Shown: piece after piece, positions 16,788 to 25,372 of the stretch | How positions within the stretch are numbered: position 1 is the stretch's first letter | Layout of the letters: the number at the start of each line of letters is the position of its first letter | NCBI GenBank assembly: GCA_001704065.1 | Contig: LHBX01000026.1 | Coordinates: 1-61,211 of the forward strand | DNA from: Pelagibacteraceae bacterium GOM-A1 | GTDB taxonomy: Bacteria > Pseudomonadota > Alphaproteobacteria > Pelagibacterales > Pelagibacteraceae | DNA length: 61,211 bases | Reading direction: 5' to 3' | Notes under the pieces: model-generated | Database searches by the model: none | The model's input: the letters and a program-made list of their open reading frames with translations, nothing else | Told to the model about the DNA's origin: nothing | Translations under genes and position numbers: made by a program

Positions 16788-18194
16788 ATGAGCGCAAGCA
16801 AAGTTCTAAAAATGATGAAAGACAAGCAAATTGAGTTTGTCGATTTAAGATTTACAGACCCAAGAGGTAAATTACAGCACTTAACTATGGATGCATCGGT
16901 AGTCGATGGGGACATGTTAACCGACGGTGTATTTTTTGATGGATCATCTATTGCTGGATGGAAAGCAATAAATGAATCTGACATGATATTAAAACCAGAT
17001 TTAAATAGACAAATCGTTGATCCATTCACATCTCATAATACTCTTGTTTTATTTTGCGATATTTTAGACGCAATTAAAAGAAATCCTTATGAAAGAGATC
17101 CAAGGGGAATAGCAAAGAAAGCTGAAGCTTATTTAAAGAAGACTGGTATAGGTGATAAAGCTTACTTTGGTCCAGAGCCAGAATTTTTTGTTTTTGATGA
17201 TGTAAAAATCAAAAACGATATGAACGAAACAAGTTTTTCGATAGATAGTACAGAAGGACCATATAATTCTGGAAAAAGTTATGAAAATGGGAATATGGGT
17301 CATAGACCTGGAGTTAAAGGTGGATATTTTCCAGTCCCTCCAGTAGATAGTGCTCAGGATATAAGAGGTGAATACCTAAAAGGTTTAAGAGACGTAGGTA
17401 TTACAGTTGAAAAACATCACCATGAAGTTGCTCCAAGTCAGCACGAACTTGGAATGCTTTTTGGTACATTAGTTGATCAAGCTGATAATGTGCAATTATA
17501 CAAATATGTAGTTCAAATGGTTTCACATTCATTTGGTAAAACTGCTACGTTTATGCCTAAACCTGTAAAAGGAGATAATGGATCAGGAATGCACGTACAC
17601 CAATCAGTTTGGAAAGGAAAAACTCCAGTTTTTTCTGGAAATAAATATTCAGGTTTGTCACAAACTGCACTTTATTATATTGGTGGAATACTTAAACATG
17701 CTAAGGCGATTAATGCGTTTTCAAATGCTACAACAAATAGTTACAAAAGATTAATTCCAGGTTTTGAAGCTCCAGTATTGCTTGCTTATTCTGCAAGAAA
17801 CAGATCAGCATCTTGTAGAATTCCTATAACTCTAAGTAAAAAAGGAGCAAGATGTGAAATTAGATTCCCAGATGCATCAGGTAATCCATATTTAACATTT
17901 GCATCTATGTTAATGGCGGGAATTGATGGTATCAAAAATAAAATTGATCCAGGTAAATCCTTTGATAAAGATCTTTACGCTTTATCTGAGAAGGAAGTTA
18001 AAAAAGTTCCAACGGTTTGCGGATCATTAAGAGAAGCAATGGAAAGTTTAGATAAAGATAGAAAGTTTTTAACTCAAGGTGGAGTATTTACTGACGATCA
18101 AATTGATGCTTATATTGCTTTAAAATTTGAAGAGATACACAACTTTGAACATACACCTCATCCTATTGAGTTTGATATGTATTATAGTTGTTAA
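16788..18194 (+). CDS. glnA: Glutamine synthetase type I
   Basis: GlnA makes glutamine from glutamate, ammonia and ATP and is the main ammonium-assimilation enzyme. The 468-residue product matches GSI length exactly. Visible motifs are DGSSIAGW near residue 49, the metal-site PEPEFFVFD, HHHEVAPSQHELG, the ATP-region KPVKGDNGSGMHVHQS, the glutamate-binding NSYKRLIPGFEAP and the C-terminal HPIEFDMYY. DKDLYALSEKE near residue 395-405 keeps the tyrosine adenylylated in the beta subgroup, so control by adenylylation is possible. It is preceded by a strong ribosome-binding site and is transcribed alone. A glnB gene, often adjacent in alphaproteobacteria, is not next to it here. Confidence 0.96.
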   Translation: MSASKVLKMMKDKQIEFVDLRFTDPRGKLQHLTMDASVVDGDMLTDGVFFDGSSIAGWKAINESDMILKPDLNRQIVDPFTSHNTLVLFCDILDAIKRNPYERDPRGIAKKAEAYLKKTGIGDKAYFGPEPEFFVFDDVKIKNDMNETSFSIDSTEGPYNSGKSYENGNMGHRPGVKGGYFPVPPVDSAQDIRGEYLKGLRDVGITVEKHHHEVAPSQHELGMLFGTLVDQADNVQLYKYVVQMVSHSFGKTATFMPKPVKGDNGSGMHVHQSVWKGKTPVFSGNKYSGLSQTALYYIGGILKHAKAINAFSNATTNSYKRLIPGFEAPVLLAYSARNRSASCRIPITLSKKGARCEIRFPDASGNPYLTFASMLMAGIDGIKNKIDPGKSFDKDLYALSEKEVKKVPTVCGSLREAMESLDKDRKFLTQGGVFTDDQIDAYIALKFEEIHNFEHTPHPIEFDMYYSC

Positions 18195-18202
18195 ATAGTC
18201 TT

Positions 18203-18367
18203 TTATTTTTTAGCTATTTTATTTTTTCCTAAACCTTTTTTAACCACGTAGTTGAGGGTGCCATGTGCGCCCGCTTCTACAGGTTTAATTAAACTTCTGA
18301 ATAAAGATTTTCTTTTTTGAGTTTTAACTTCAGAGTTAATTAGGTTTTTATGCTCAAAAGTATTCAT
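18203..18367 (-). CDS. Small basic hypothetical protein
   Basis: This is a 54-residue lysine-rich protein starting MNTFEHKNLINSEV, read from the ATG at 18365-18367; an upstream in-frame ATG at 18403 would add 12 residues. It is soluble and strongly basic at both ends, with a glycine-containing stretch EAGAHGTLNYVVKKGLGKNK. I do not recognise a family. It lies between glnA (convergent, 8-bp gap) and sufA (same strand, 59-bp gap). Its position is suitable for a genuine short gene, but there is no direct evidence of translation. Confidence 0.45.
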   Translation of the reverse strand: MNTFEHKNLINSEVKTQKRKSLFRSLIKPVEAGAHGTLNYVVKKGLGKNKIAKK

Positions 18368-18426
18368 ATCAATGATTCTACCATAGATATGCAATAAACG
18401 CAATGCTGATATGCGTATATTAAATA

Positions 18427-18762
18427 CTATATTTTAAAGGATTCTCCACAACCACATCTCTCCGTTTCATTCGGGTTATTGAATACAAATTGTGAGGAAA
18501 ATTTTTCTTTTTTAAAATCCATTTCTGTTCCAAGTAAATACATTACTGCTGCAGAATCTATAAACACTTTTACACCCTTATCTTCTATTACTTCGTCATT
18601 TGGGTTTGCTTCTTTTGTATACTCCATAATATAAGACATCCCTGCGCAACCGCCTGACTTAACTCCAACTCTCACACCTAAAGAGTCTTTTTCAGCATTA
18701 GACATAATTTCTTTTATTCTTTGAGCTGCGTTATCGCTTAATGTTATAATTTGTTTTGTCAT
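18427..18762 (-). CDS. sufA: A-type Fe-S carrier SufA (HesB/IscA family)
   Basis: This 111-residue Fe-S cluster carrier receives clusters from the SufBCD scaffold and delivers them to apo-proteins. The three conserved cysteines are present in SGGCAGMSY (about residue 39) and at the C-terminus in ERCGCGESF. It is the last gene of the suf operon and overlaps sufT by 4 bp. IscA/ErpA naming is equally possible by sequence; the operon context favours SufA. Confidence 0.9.
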   Translation of the reverse strand: MTKQIITLSDNAAQRIKEIMSNAEKDSLGVRVGVKSGGCAGMSYIMEYTKEANPNDEVIEDKGVKVFIDSAAVMYLLGTEMDFKKEKFSSQFVFNNPNETERCGCGESFKI

Positions 18763-19055
18763 AAATTTAATTCAAGTTTTGCAGCTTCAGACATCATTGA
18801 TTTATCCCATGGTGGTTCCCAGACTAAATCAAGATCTACTTTTGAAACTTCTTTTATTTCTAATATACTGTCTTTAACTTCTTTAGGCAAACTTTCGGCA
18901 ACTGGACAGTTTGGAGTAGTTAAAGTCATTTTAACCTTAACTTCAGAATTATTAACGATAATATCATATATCAATCCTAATTCGTATATGTTAACAGGTA
19001 TCTCGGGATCATAAATTTTTTTTATTTCAGCAATTACTTTTTCTTTAAGATCCAT
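18759..19055 (-). CDS. sufT: Fe-S assembly protein SufT (DUF59/MIP18 family)
   Basis: This 98-residue MIP18-family protein has the typical opening KIYDPEIPVNIYELGLIYDI and the cysteine-containing TLTTPNCPVAESLP loop (TPxCP type). SufT homologues help maturation of Fe-S proteins and lie in suf operons. I chose the ATG at 19053-19055, which has AGAGG about 8 bases upstream; a TTG at 19061 would overlap sufU. It overlaps sufA by 4 bp. Confidence 0.9.
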   Translation of the reverse strand: MDLKEKVIAEIKKIYDPEIPVNIYELGLIYDIIVNNSEVKVKMTLTTPNCPVAESLPKEVKDSILEIKEVSKVDLDLVWEPPWDKSMMSEAAKLELNL

Positions 19056-19057
19056 TT

Positions 19058-19522
19058 TCAATCCTCTGTTTTTACAATTTGATCAGAATTATCTAATGCC
19101 GATGTAAGAGTGTGCCAAGATAAAGTTGCACACTTTACTCTCATAGGATATTGTTTAACACCAGATAGGCTCATTAATTTAGTTTTTTCGTCTTCATTTA
19201 AAATATTAGTTTCTAAAGAATCTTTTTCTTTTATCATTCCTAGAAAATCGGTTACAATTTCTTTTACCTCTTTCTCTTCTTTGCCTCTAACCATATCAGT
19301 CATAATTGATGCCGATGCCATTGAGATAGCACAGCCATGACCTTCAAATGCAATATCTTCGACTTTTTTATTTTCATTTAATCTGAGATAAACATGAACA
19401 TTATCACCACATAAAGGATTATTTCCCTTTGCATCTTTATTATAATTATCAAACTTTCCTAAATTCCTTGGATTTTTTCCATGGTCTAATATTATCTCTT
19501 GATATAAATCTTTTAAGTCCAT
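19058..19522 (-). CDS. sufU: Fe-S assembly protein SufU (IscU/NifU-N fold)
   Basis: This 154-residue IscU-fold protein has the three conserved ligand cysteines in NPLCGD, GHGCAIS and RVKCATL. It carries the extra stretch of about 20 residues between the second and third cysteine that distinguishes SufU from IscU. In Gram-positive bacteria SufU is a zinc-dependent sulfur acceptor from SufS; a similar job is inferred here because no sufE is seen. Start and stop overlap neighbours (TAATG with sufS). Confidence 0.9.
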   Translation of the reverse strand: MDLKDLYQEIILDHGKNPRNLGKFDNYNKDAKGNNPLCGDNVHVYLRLNENKKVEDIAFEGHGCAISMASASIMTDMVRGKEEKEVKEIVTDFLGMIKEKDSLETNILNEDEKTKLMSLSGVKQYPMRVKCATLSWHTLTSALDNSDQIVKTED

Positions 19523-20739
19523 TATAAGTTAAAAATTTTTTTACATTTATTTATTGCTTCATCAAGTTTATCAATATCATCTTTCGTATTATAAACTCCA
19601 AATGAAGCTCTTGCGGTTGCAGGTAAATTTAATTTATCGTGTAATATTTGACAGCAGTGATGCCCTGCTCTAATAGCTACTCCGTCTTCATCAAGAATTG
19701 TTGCAATATCATGTGGATGAACACCTTCAATAGTAAATGATATAACTCCACCCTTTTCTTTTGGATTTCCTATAATATTAACTGAATTATTTTTTCTTAA
19801 CTTTTCTAATCCATAGTCTAATAGTTCTTTTTCATGTTTCTCGATATTTTGAATACCAATTTTTTCCATAAATTTTATGGATTCATTAAAAGCTATAACT
19901 TGAGCTGTGGCCATTGTGCCAGCCTCGTATTTGTTAGGTAATTCTCCATAAGTAATCCCTTCTTTTTTAACCTCATTTATCATTCCTCCTCCACCTTGAT
20001 ATGGAGGTAAATCTTCAAGCCATTTTTTTTTAGCATATAGAACACCTATTCCAGTTGGTCCGTACATTTTATGTCCAGATATTGCATAGAAATCACAATC
20101 AATGTCCTGCATATCTAATTTTAAGTGTGGAGCTCCTTGGCAACCATCAATTAGAACAGGTATATTTTTTGAATGTGCTAATTGGACAATTTCTTTGATT
20201 GGTAATATTGCACCTGTTACATTTGACAAATGACTTACACTAATTATTTTTGTTTTGTTTGTAATTTTTTTTTCTATAGCTTCTAATGTTACTTCACCAT
20301 CATCATTAATTTCAGCAAATTCTATTTTAATATTTTTTGCTTTTCTAAGAAAATGCCAAGGAACATAATTTGAATGATGCTCGAGTTCAGTCAACAATAC
20401 TTCATCTCCTTCAGACAAATACTTTTGACCAAAAGTGTTGGCGACTAAATTTATTGCTTCAGTAGCTCCTTTAGTAAATACGATCTCATCTTTATCTTTA
20501 GCCCTAATATATTTTTGAACTGAGACCCTTGTTTGCTCATATAAATTGGTAGCAGCAACTGCCAAATAATGAACACTTCTACCTACATTAGAAAACTCTT
20601 TTGTATAAAAGTCATAAATTCTATCTACAACAATTCTTGGTTTTTGAGATGAATTAGCACTATCTAAATATACTAAATCATTATTTTGAATTTTATCATC
20701 AAAAATTGGAAACTCTTTTTTTATATCATATATGTTCAT
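19522..20739 (-). CDS. sufS: Cysteine desulfurase SufS
   Basis: SufS is a PLP-dependent group II cysteine desulfurase that supplies sulfur for Fe-S assembly. The 405-residue product has the PLP lysine in ISGHKMYGPTG, the substrate/PLP motif TELEHHSN and the catalytic cysteine loop RAGHHCCQIL near the C-terminus (the family has one cysteine after HH; here two are adjacent). Length is normal. It overlaps sufD and sufU by one base each, indicating tight translational coupling. Confidence 0.94.
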   Translation of the reverse strand: MNIYDIKKEFPIFDDKIQNNDLVYLDSANSSQKPRIVVDRIYDFYTKEFSNVGRSVHYLAVAATNLYEQTRVSVQKYIRAKDKDEIVFTKGATEAINLVANTFGQKYLSEGDEVLLTELEHHSNYVPWHFLRKAKNIKIEFAEINDDGEVTLEAIEKKITNKTKIISVSHLSNVTGAILPIKEIVQLAHSKNIPVLIDGCQGAPHLKLDMQDIDCDFYAISGHKMYGPTGIGVLYAKKKWLEDLPPYQGGGGMINEVKKEGITYGELPNKYEAGTMATAQVIAFNESIKFMEKIGIQNIEKHEKELLDYGLEKLRKNNSVNIIGNPKEKGGVISFTIEGVHPHDIATILDEDGVAIRAGHHCCQILHDKLNLPATARASFGVYNTKDDIDKLDEAINKCKKIFNL

Positions 20740-21983
20740 TAATTTAATCCAATTATATTTTTTATTAATTTTTTAATTTCTTCATCTGTGATCTTTTCAA
20801 CAACATCTAGGAGAAAACCGTTAATTAATAATTCTTTTGCAGTCTTTTGATCTAAACCCCTAGACATTAAATAAAAAATAGAATCTTCATCTAAACTACC
20901 TGACGTCGAACCATGTGAACATTTAACATCGTCAGCATAAATTTCTAGTTCAGGCTTTGCATTAAATTCTGCTTGTTCATTTAAAAGTACAGCTTTACTT
21001 AGTTGATAACCATCTGTTTTTTGAGCTTTAGAATTCACATATATTTTCCCTTGATAGACAGACTTTGAACTGTCATCAATTACACTTTTTATTAACTGAT
21101 AACTTTTCGTATTTTCGTATAAATGGTTAGTCTTAGTTCTTATTTCGTGGTTTTTATTTTTAGACAATAAGTGTATTCCATTAATAAATGCTGATGAATA
21201 TTTACCTTCAAGATAACAGTTGACTTCATTTTTTACATAATCTGATCCAGAGGAAAATATAAAAGTTTCAGAAATACTATTTTCTTTTTGAATGATACTA
21301 GAATAATCATACTTGATATTTGTATTATTTTTTTTATCTATTTTATAATTCTTAAGAATTGCATTTTTGCTAAGATTAAAATTATATAAATTGTTGATGA
21401 AATTCTTTTCTGAATTATCGTCAGAAAGATTAATAATATTTATTGAGCTGTTTTCTTCTAGCTCAAAATTTAATTGAAAATTAATATTAGTATTACTCAC
21501 TTTCTCATTTGTTATTTGATATATAATTAAAGGCTTTTTGAATGAATAATTTTTTTTTACTAAAATATTACGTATTTTATTAGAAAAAGAATTATTTAGA
21601 CTTAAAAGAGAATTATCCTCATTTGGGTTTTGGTTAAAATTATCTAATGTCGTTAAATTAATTTTATCACTTTCTTCATATTCAAAACTCAATCGCTCAA
21701 CTTTACCATTAATAATAACAATTTTATTATGCTCAATTTCCTTTATAAAAATATCGTCATTAACTTCATTTTCAATATTATAATTATTATAAAATACTAG
21801 TTCTCCAATATTTTTTTGGATTATCTGATTTATATCTGAGAATTTCCAGTTTTCTAATTTTCTACTAGGAAATCCATTTTTCAAAAAATTATCAAGAGCT
21901 TGTTTTTTTAATTTAATCTCTTGGTTTGAGAAATTAGAAGTACTTATAAATTTATCAAAATCTGTTTTTAATTTTTGTTCCAT
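20739..21983 (-). CDS. sufD: Fe-S scaffold subunit SufD
   Basis: SufD is the SufB paralogue of the SufBC2D scaffold and takes part in iron acquisition and cluster assembly. The 414-residue product is poorly conserved and very asparagine/isoleucine-rich in the middle (beta-helix region). The C-terminus has the diagnostic DDVKCSHGSTSGSLDEDSIFYLMSRG, with the conserved cysteine and histidine. Position between sufC and sufS is canonical. Confidence 0.93.
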   Translation of the reverse strand: MEQKLKTDFDKFISTSNFSNQEIKLKKQALDNFLKNGFPSRKLENWKFSDINQIIQKNIGELVFYNNYNIENEVNDDIFIKEIEHNKIVIINGKVERLSFEYEESDKINLTTLDNFNQNPNEDNSLLSLNNSFSNKIRNILVKKNYSFKKPLIIYQITNEKVSNTNINFQLNFELEENSSINIINLSDDNSEKNFINNLYNFNLSKNAILKNYKIDKKNNTNIKYDYSSIIQKENSISETFIFSSGSDYVKNEVNCYLEGKYSSAFINGIHLLSKNKNHEIRTKTNHLYENTKSYQLIKSVIDDSSKSVYQGKIYVNSKAQKTDGYQLSKAVLLNEQAEFNAKPELEIYADDVKCSHGSTSGSLDEDSIFYLMSRGLDQKTAKELLINGFLLDVVEKITDEEIKKLIKNIIGLN

Positions 21984-22718
21984 TTAATTGAAATTTTCAT
22001 ATCCTTTTTTTTCTAACTCTAAAGCTAACTCAGCTCCTCCTGATTTAATAATTTTTCCACCCATAAGAACATGCACAAAGTCAGGTTTTATATAATCAAG
22101 TAGTCTTTGATAGTGTGTTATTATAAGAAAGGAATTATTTTTTTTTCTTAATGCATTAACTCCATCTGCAACTATTTTAAGAGCATCAATATCTAATCCA
22201 GAGTCAGTTTCATCAAGTATAGATAATTTTGGATCTAAAATTGACATTTGTAAAATTTCATTTTTCTTTTTTTCGCCTCCAGAGAAACCTACGTTTAATT
22301 GACGATTTAATTTTTCTTCATCAAATTTGAGTTCTTTTGCTTTTTCTTTAACTAATTTTAAAAATTCCAAAGCATCTAGCTCTTTTTCGCCTTTAGCTTT
22401 TCTTATTGAATTTAGAGAAGTTTTTAAAAATATATTTGTATTTACTCCAGGTATTTCTAAAGGGTATTGGAAAGCTAAAAAGATACCTCTGTGTGCTCTC
22501 TCTTCTGTTTCAAGATCAAATAAATTATTGTTTTCATACAATATTTCGCCTGATACCTCGTATCCTTTTTTACCTGATAGAATATTTGATAAAGTGCTTT
22601 TACCTGATCCATTAGGTCCCATTATTGCATGCACCTCACCAGGTTTAATCTCTAGATTAAAACCACTTAATATAGATTTTTCCTGAATTTTTGCATTTAA
22701 ATTGTTTATTTTTAACAT
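21984..22718 (-). CDS. sufC: Fe-S assembly ATPase SufC
   Basis: This 244-residue soluble ABC-type ATPase drives conformational change of the SufBCD scaffold. It has Walker A GPNGSGKST, ABC signature GFSGGEKKKNE and Walker B LSILDETDSGLD, the last two in the exact form seen across SufC. It directly abuts sufB (stop to start 0 bp) and sufD. Confidence 0.97.
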   Translation of the reverse strand: MLKINNLNAKIQEKSILSGFNLEIKPGEVHAIMGPNGSGKSTLSNILSGKKGYEVSGEILYENNNLFDLETEERAHRGIFLAFQYPLEIPGVNTNIFLKTSLNSIRKAKGEKELDALEFLKLVKEKAKELKFDEEKLNRQLNVGFSGGEKKKNEILQMSILDPKLSILDETDSGLDIDALKIVADGVNALRKKNNSFLIITHYQRLLDYIKPDFVHVLMGGKIIKSGGAELALELEKKGYENFN

Positions 22719-24155
22719 TTAACCAACACTTCCTTCTAAACTTATTCCAACTAATTTTTGAGCTTCTACAGCAAATTCCATTGGCAATTGTTGTAATACC
22801 TCTTTACAAAAACCATTAACAATCAATCCTACAGCTTCCTCTTGATTTAGCCCTCTTTGTTGACAATAATGTAATTGATCTTCACTAATTTTTGATGTGG
22901 TCGCTTCATGAGCAATATTAGAATTTGAATTTTTATTCTTAATATAAGGTACTGTGTGTGCTCCACACTTGTTGCCCATTAATAATGAATCACATTGAGT
23001 ATAATTTGTTGAATTAAATGCATTTTTTGAAATATCTACCAAACCTCTGTAGGTCATATCTGATTTACCAGCACTAATACCTTTTGAAATAATTTTACTT
23101 TTTGTATTTTTTCCTAAGTGAATCATTTTAGTCCCAGTATCGGCTTTCTGATGATTATTGGTAATTGCAATTGAATAAAATTCACCAATTGAATTATCAC
23201 CTTTCAAAATACAGCTTGGATATTTCCACGTTATAGCAGAACCAGTTTCAACTTGCGTCCATGAAATTTTTGAATTTTTACCTTTACACAATCCTCTTTT
23301 AGTTACAAAATTATATATACCTCCCTTTCCATCTTTGTCTCCAGGATACCAATTTTGCACTGTAGAATACTTAATCTCTGCATCGTCTAAGGCAATCAAT
23401 TCGACATTAGCTGCATGTAACTGATTTTCATCTCTCATTGGTGCAGTGCATCCCTCTAAATAACTTACATAACTGCCTTTGTCTGCAATGATTAAAGTTC
23501 TCTCGAACTGACCAGTATCTGATGCATTAATTCTAAAATAAGTTGATAGTTCCATCGGACATTTTACATTTGGTGGTATGTAAACAAATGATCCATCAGT
23601 GAAAACTGCCGAGTTTAATGTAGCAAAGAAGTGATCGGTAATTGGTATAACAGAACCTAAATATTTTCTTACTAAATCTGGATGTTTTTGTATTGCTTCA
23701 GAAATAGAGCAAAAAATAATTCCTTTTTCTGTTAAAGTATCTTTAAAAGTAGTAGCGACAGATACTGAGTCAAATACTGCATCAACAGCAATACCATTTA
23801 ATCTCTTTTGTTCTTGAAGTGGTATTCCTAATTTTTTGTAAGTTTCCAGCAATTTAGGATCTAAATCTTCTAAATTTTTTGGCTTTTCTTTAAAACTTTT
23901 AGGTGCAGAATAATAATATAAGTCTTGATAATCAATTTTAGGATATTTTGGCTTCTGCCAATCAGGTTCTTTTAATACTTTTAATCTTTCAAAAGCTTTC
24001 AATCTCCATTGAAGTAGCCAGTCTGGTTCTTTTTTTATATTTGATATAAATCTTATAACTTCTTCATTTAAACCTTTTGGGGCTTTAAAACTTTCAATAT
24101 CTGTCGAAAAACCATATTTATAATCTTTTAAATCTTCTATTTGTTTATCTCTCAT
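22719..24155 (-). CDS. sufB: Fe-S scaffold subunit SufB
   Basis: SufB is the main scaffold on which the Fe-S cluster is assembled. The 478-residue protein is highly conserved: [26 protein letters not shown] (cysteine of the assembly site), [19 protein letters not shown] and the C-terminal [19 protein letters not shown]. Length is standard. It follows iscR with a 1-base overlap and precedes sufC with no gap. Confidence 0.97.
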   Translation of the reverse strand: MRDKQIEDLKDYKYGFSTDIESFKAPKGLNEEVIRFISNIKKEPDWLLQWRLKAFERLKVLKEPDWQKPKYPKIDYQDLYYYSAPKSFKEKPKNLEDLDPKLLETYKKLGIPLQEQKRLNGIAVDAVFDSVSVATTFKDTLTEKGIIFCSISEAIQKHPDLVRKYLGSVIPITDHFFATLNSAVFTDGSFVYIPPNVKCPMELSTYFRINASDTGQFERTLIIADKGSYVSYLEGCTAPMRDENQLHAANVELIALDDAEIKYSTVQNWYPGDKDGKGGIYNFVTKRGLCKGKNSKISWTQVETGSAITWKYPSCILKGDNSIGEFYSIAITNNHQKADTGTKMIHLGKNTKSKIISKGISAGKSDMTYRGLVDISKNAFNSTNYTQCDSLLMGNKCGAHTVPYIKNKNSNSNIAHEATTSKISEDQLHYCQQRGLNQEEAVGLIVNGFCKEVLQQLPMEFAVEAQKLVGISLEGSVG

Positions 24156-24577
24156 TACAATCTATTTTCTGTTTTGTGTATTAGGTCACCAAGTTTTTTT
24201 TCTTGAAAGAATACGTTTATATGTGTTTCTAATTCATCCCATAAATTATGGGTTATGCATTTTGCAGACTTTCCATTACATCCTTTCTTTGAGTACTTTT
24301 GACATCCGATAGTTTTAACCTTTTCTTCTACAGCAGAAAGGATATCGGAGATTTTAATTTGATCTGGAGTTTTGTTTAGAGTATATCCACCTTTCTTACC
24401 TCTAATACTTTTAACAATTTCATTTTTTTTTAATTTTAAAAATAATTGCTCAAGGTAGACTAAGGATATTCCTTGTCTGATAGATATATCTCTCAGTGAT
24501 ATTGGCTCATTATTTTTAAACCTCGCTATGTCAGCTAGTGCCATCACGGCGTATCTGCTTTTGGTTGATAGTTTCAT
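24155..24577 (-). CDS. iscR: Rrf2-family Fe-S regulator (IscR-like), first gene of the suf operon
   Basis: This 140-residue winged-helix regulator has the IscR-type DNA-binding start [18 protein letters not shown] and wing segment RGKKGGYTL. Its cluster ligands are spaced as Cys92, Cys100 and Cys107, with His110 three residues after the last cysteine as in E. coli IscR. It probably senses Fe-S status and represses its own operon, since an IscR-type box overlaps its promoter (24598-24629). RirA and other Rrf2 members of alphaproteobacteria also have three cysteines; the Cys-x2-His signature and the operon favour IscR. Confidence 0.9.
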   Translation of the reverse strand: MKLSTKSRYAVMALADIARFKNNEPISLRDISIRQGISLVYLEQLFLKLKKNEIVKSIRGKKGGYTLNKTPDQIKISDILSAVEEKVKTIGCQKYSKKGCNGKSAKCITHNLWDELETHINVFFQEKKLGDLIHKTENRL

Positions 24578-24597
24578 ATTTTCCGCAATCCACGGGC

Positions 24598-24629
24598 TTT
24601 ATATATACCTGACTAAATTAGTCAAGATT
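24598..24629 (-). promoter_or_regulatory. suf operon promoter with overlapping IscR type 1 box
   Basis: On the minus strand TTGACT (24625-24620) and TATAAA (24603-24598) are spaced by 16 bp, a good -35/-10 pair with the -10 ending 20 bp before the iscR ATG. The perfect palindrome TGACTAAATTAGTCA (24610-24624) covers the -35 and spacer. With flanks (24605-24629) it fits the published E. coli type 1 IscR consensus at nearly every position. This predicts autorepression of the whole suf operon by cluster-loaded IscR. Confidence 0.82.
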
Positions 24630-24639
24630 GAGAATATTT

Positions 24640-24655
24640 AAAATGCTTGCATTTT
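24640..24655. promoter_or_regulatory. Inverted repeat in the iscR / hydrolase intergenic region
   Basis: AAAATGC (24640-24646) and GCATTTT (24649-24655) are perfect inverted arms around TT. The element lies upstream of the iscR promoter and 52 bp before the divergent hydrolase gene. It could be an operator for either gene or an inert AT-rich palindrome. It does not match the usual Irr or Mur/Fur boxes known to me. Confidence 0.25.
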
Positions 24656-24706
24656 GTCGCTTAATTTTGATAGAAAAATATAATTTTTTTTTGAGACTGA
24701 TAATCA

Positions 24707-25372
24707 ATGCCATCTACAGATACAAAAATTTCAGAAATCTTTATACCTGGTCCTGCTGGTAGGCTAGAGGCAAAATATTTTAAAAGTAAAAAAAATACTT
24801 CCCCTATTGCTTTAGTGCTACACCCACACCCTCAATATGGAGGTACGATGAATAACAAAGTTGTTGTTGATACTTTTCAAACTTTTGTAGACAACAATTT
24901 TTCAGTTTGCAGAGTAAATTTCAGAGGTGTTGGAAAAAGTGATGGTGAATTTGATAATGGTCAAGGAGAACTTGCTGATGCAGCTGCTGCATTGGATTGG
25001 TTAGAAAGAGAAAATTTTGATAATTCACAATGTTGGATATCAGGATTTTCTTTTGGTTCGTTAATAGCAATGCAGTTACTAATGAGAAGACCTGAAATAA
25101 ATAGATTTATTGCTATATCACCACAACCTAATGTATATGATTTTTCATTTTTATCACCCTGTCCAACCTCTGGTTTAATAATACATGGTAAGAAAGACGA
25201 GTTAGTTCCTTTTGATGATATAAATGAATTAAATAAAAGATTAAGTGCTCAAAAAGGGATTAAAGTAGAGTTTGATATTATTTCAGAAGCAAATCATTTT
25301 TTTTCAAAAGCTGATGCTTCCTTGGTTAAATCTTTAAATAAATATATAAAAAAAGAAACAGCCTTATATTAA
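24707..25372 (+). CDS. Alpha/beta hydrolase
   Basis: This 221-residue alpha/beta-hydrolase has HPHPQYGGTMNN (oxyanion region), FRGVGKSDGEFD, the nucleophile elbow GFSFGS (serine in the middle), the acid in GKKDELVPF and the catalytic histidine in EANHFFSK. It is of the small cytosolic dienelactone-hydrolase-like group often annotated as a hypothetical hydrolase in alphaproteobacteria. The substrate is not known. It is divergent from iscR and overlaps the convergent anmK by 4 bp, with interlocked stop codons. Confidence 0.8.
   Translation: MPSTDTKISEIFIPGPAGRLEAKYFKSKKNTSPIALVLHPHPQYGGTMNNKVVVDTFQTFVDNNFSVCRVNFRGVGKSDGEFDNGQGELADAAAALDWLERENFDNSQCWISGFSFGSLIAMQLLMRRPEINRFIAISPQPNVYDFSFLSPCPTSGLIIHGKKDELVPFDDINELNKRLSAQKGIKVEFDIISEANHFFSKADASLVKSLNKYIKKETALY

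Noticed and set aside
18386..18414. GATATGC repeated at 18386 and 18408, two helical turns apart, upstream of sufA
   Set aside because: Only two 7-bp copies, no symmetry and no promoter nearby; the suf operon promoter is far upstream. Too weak to call.
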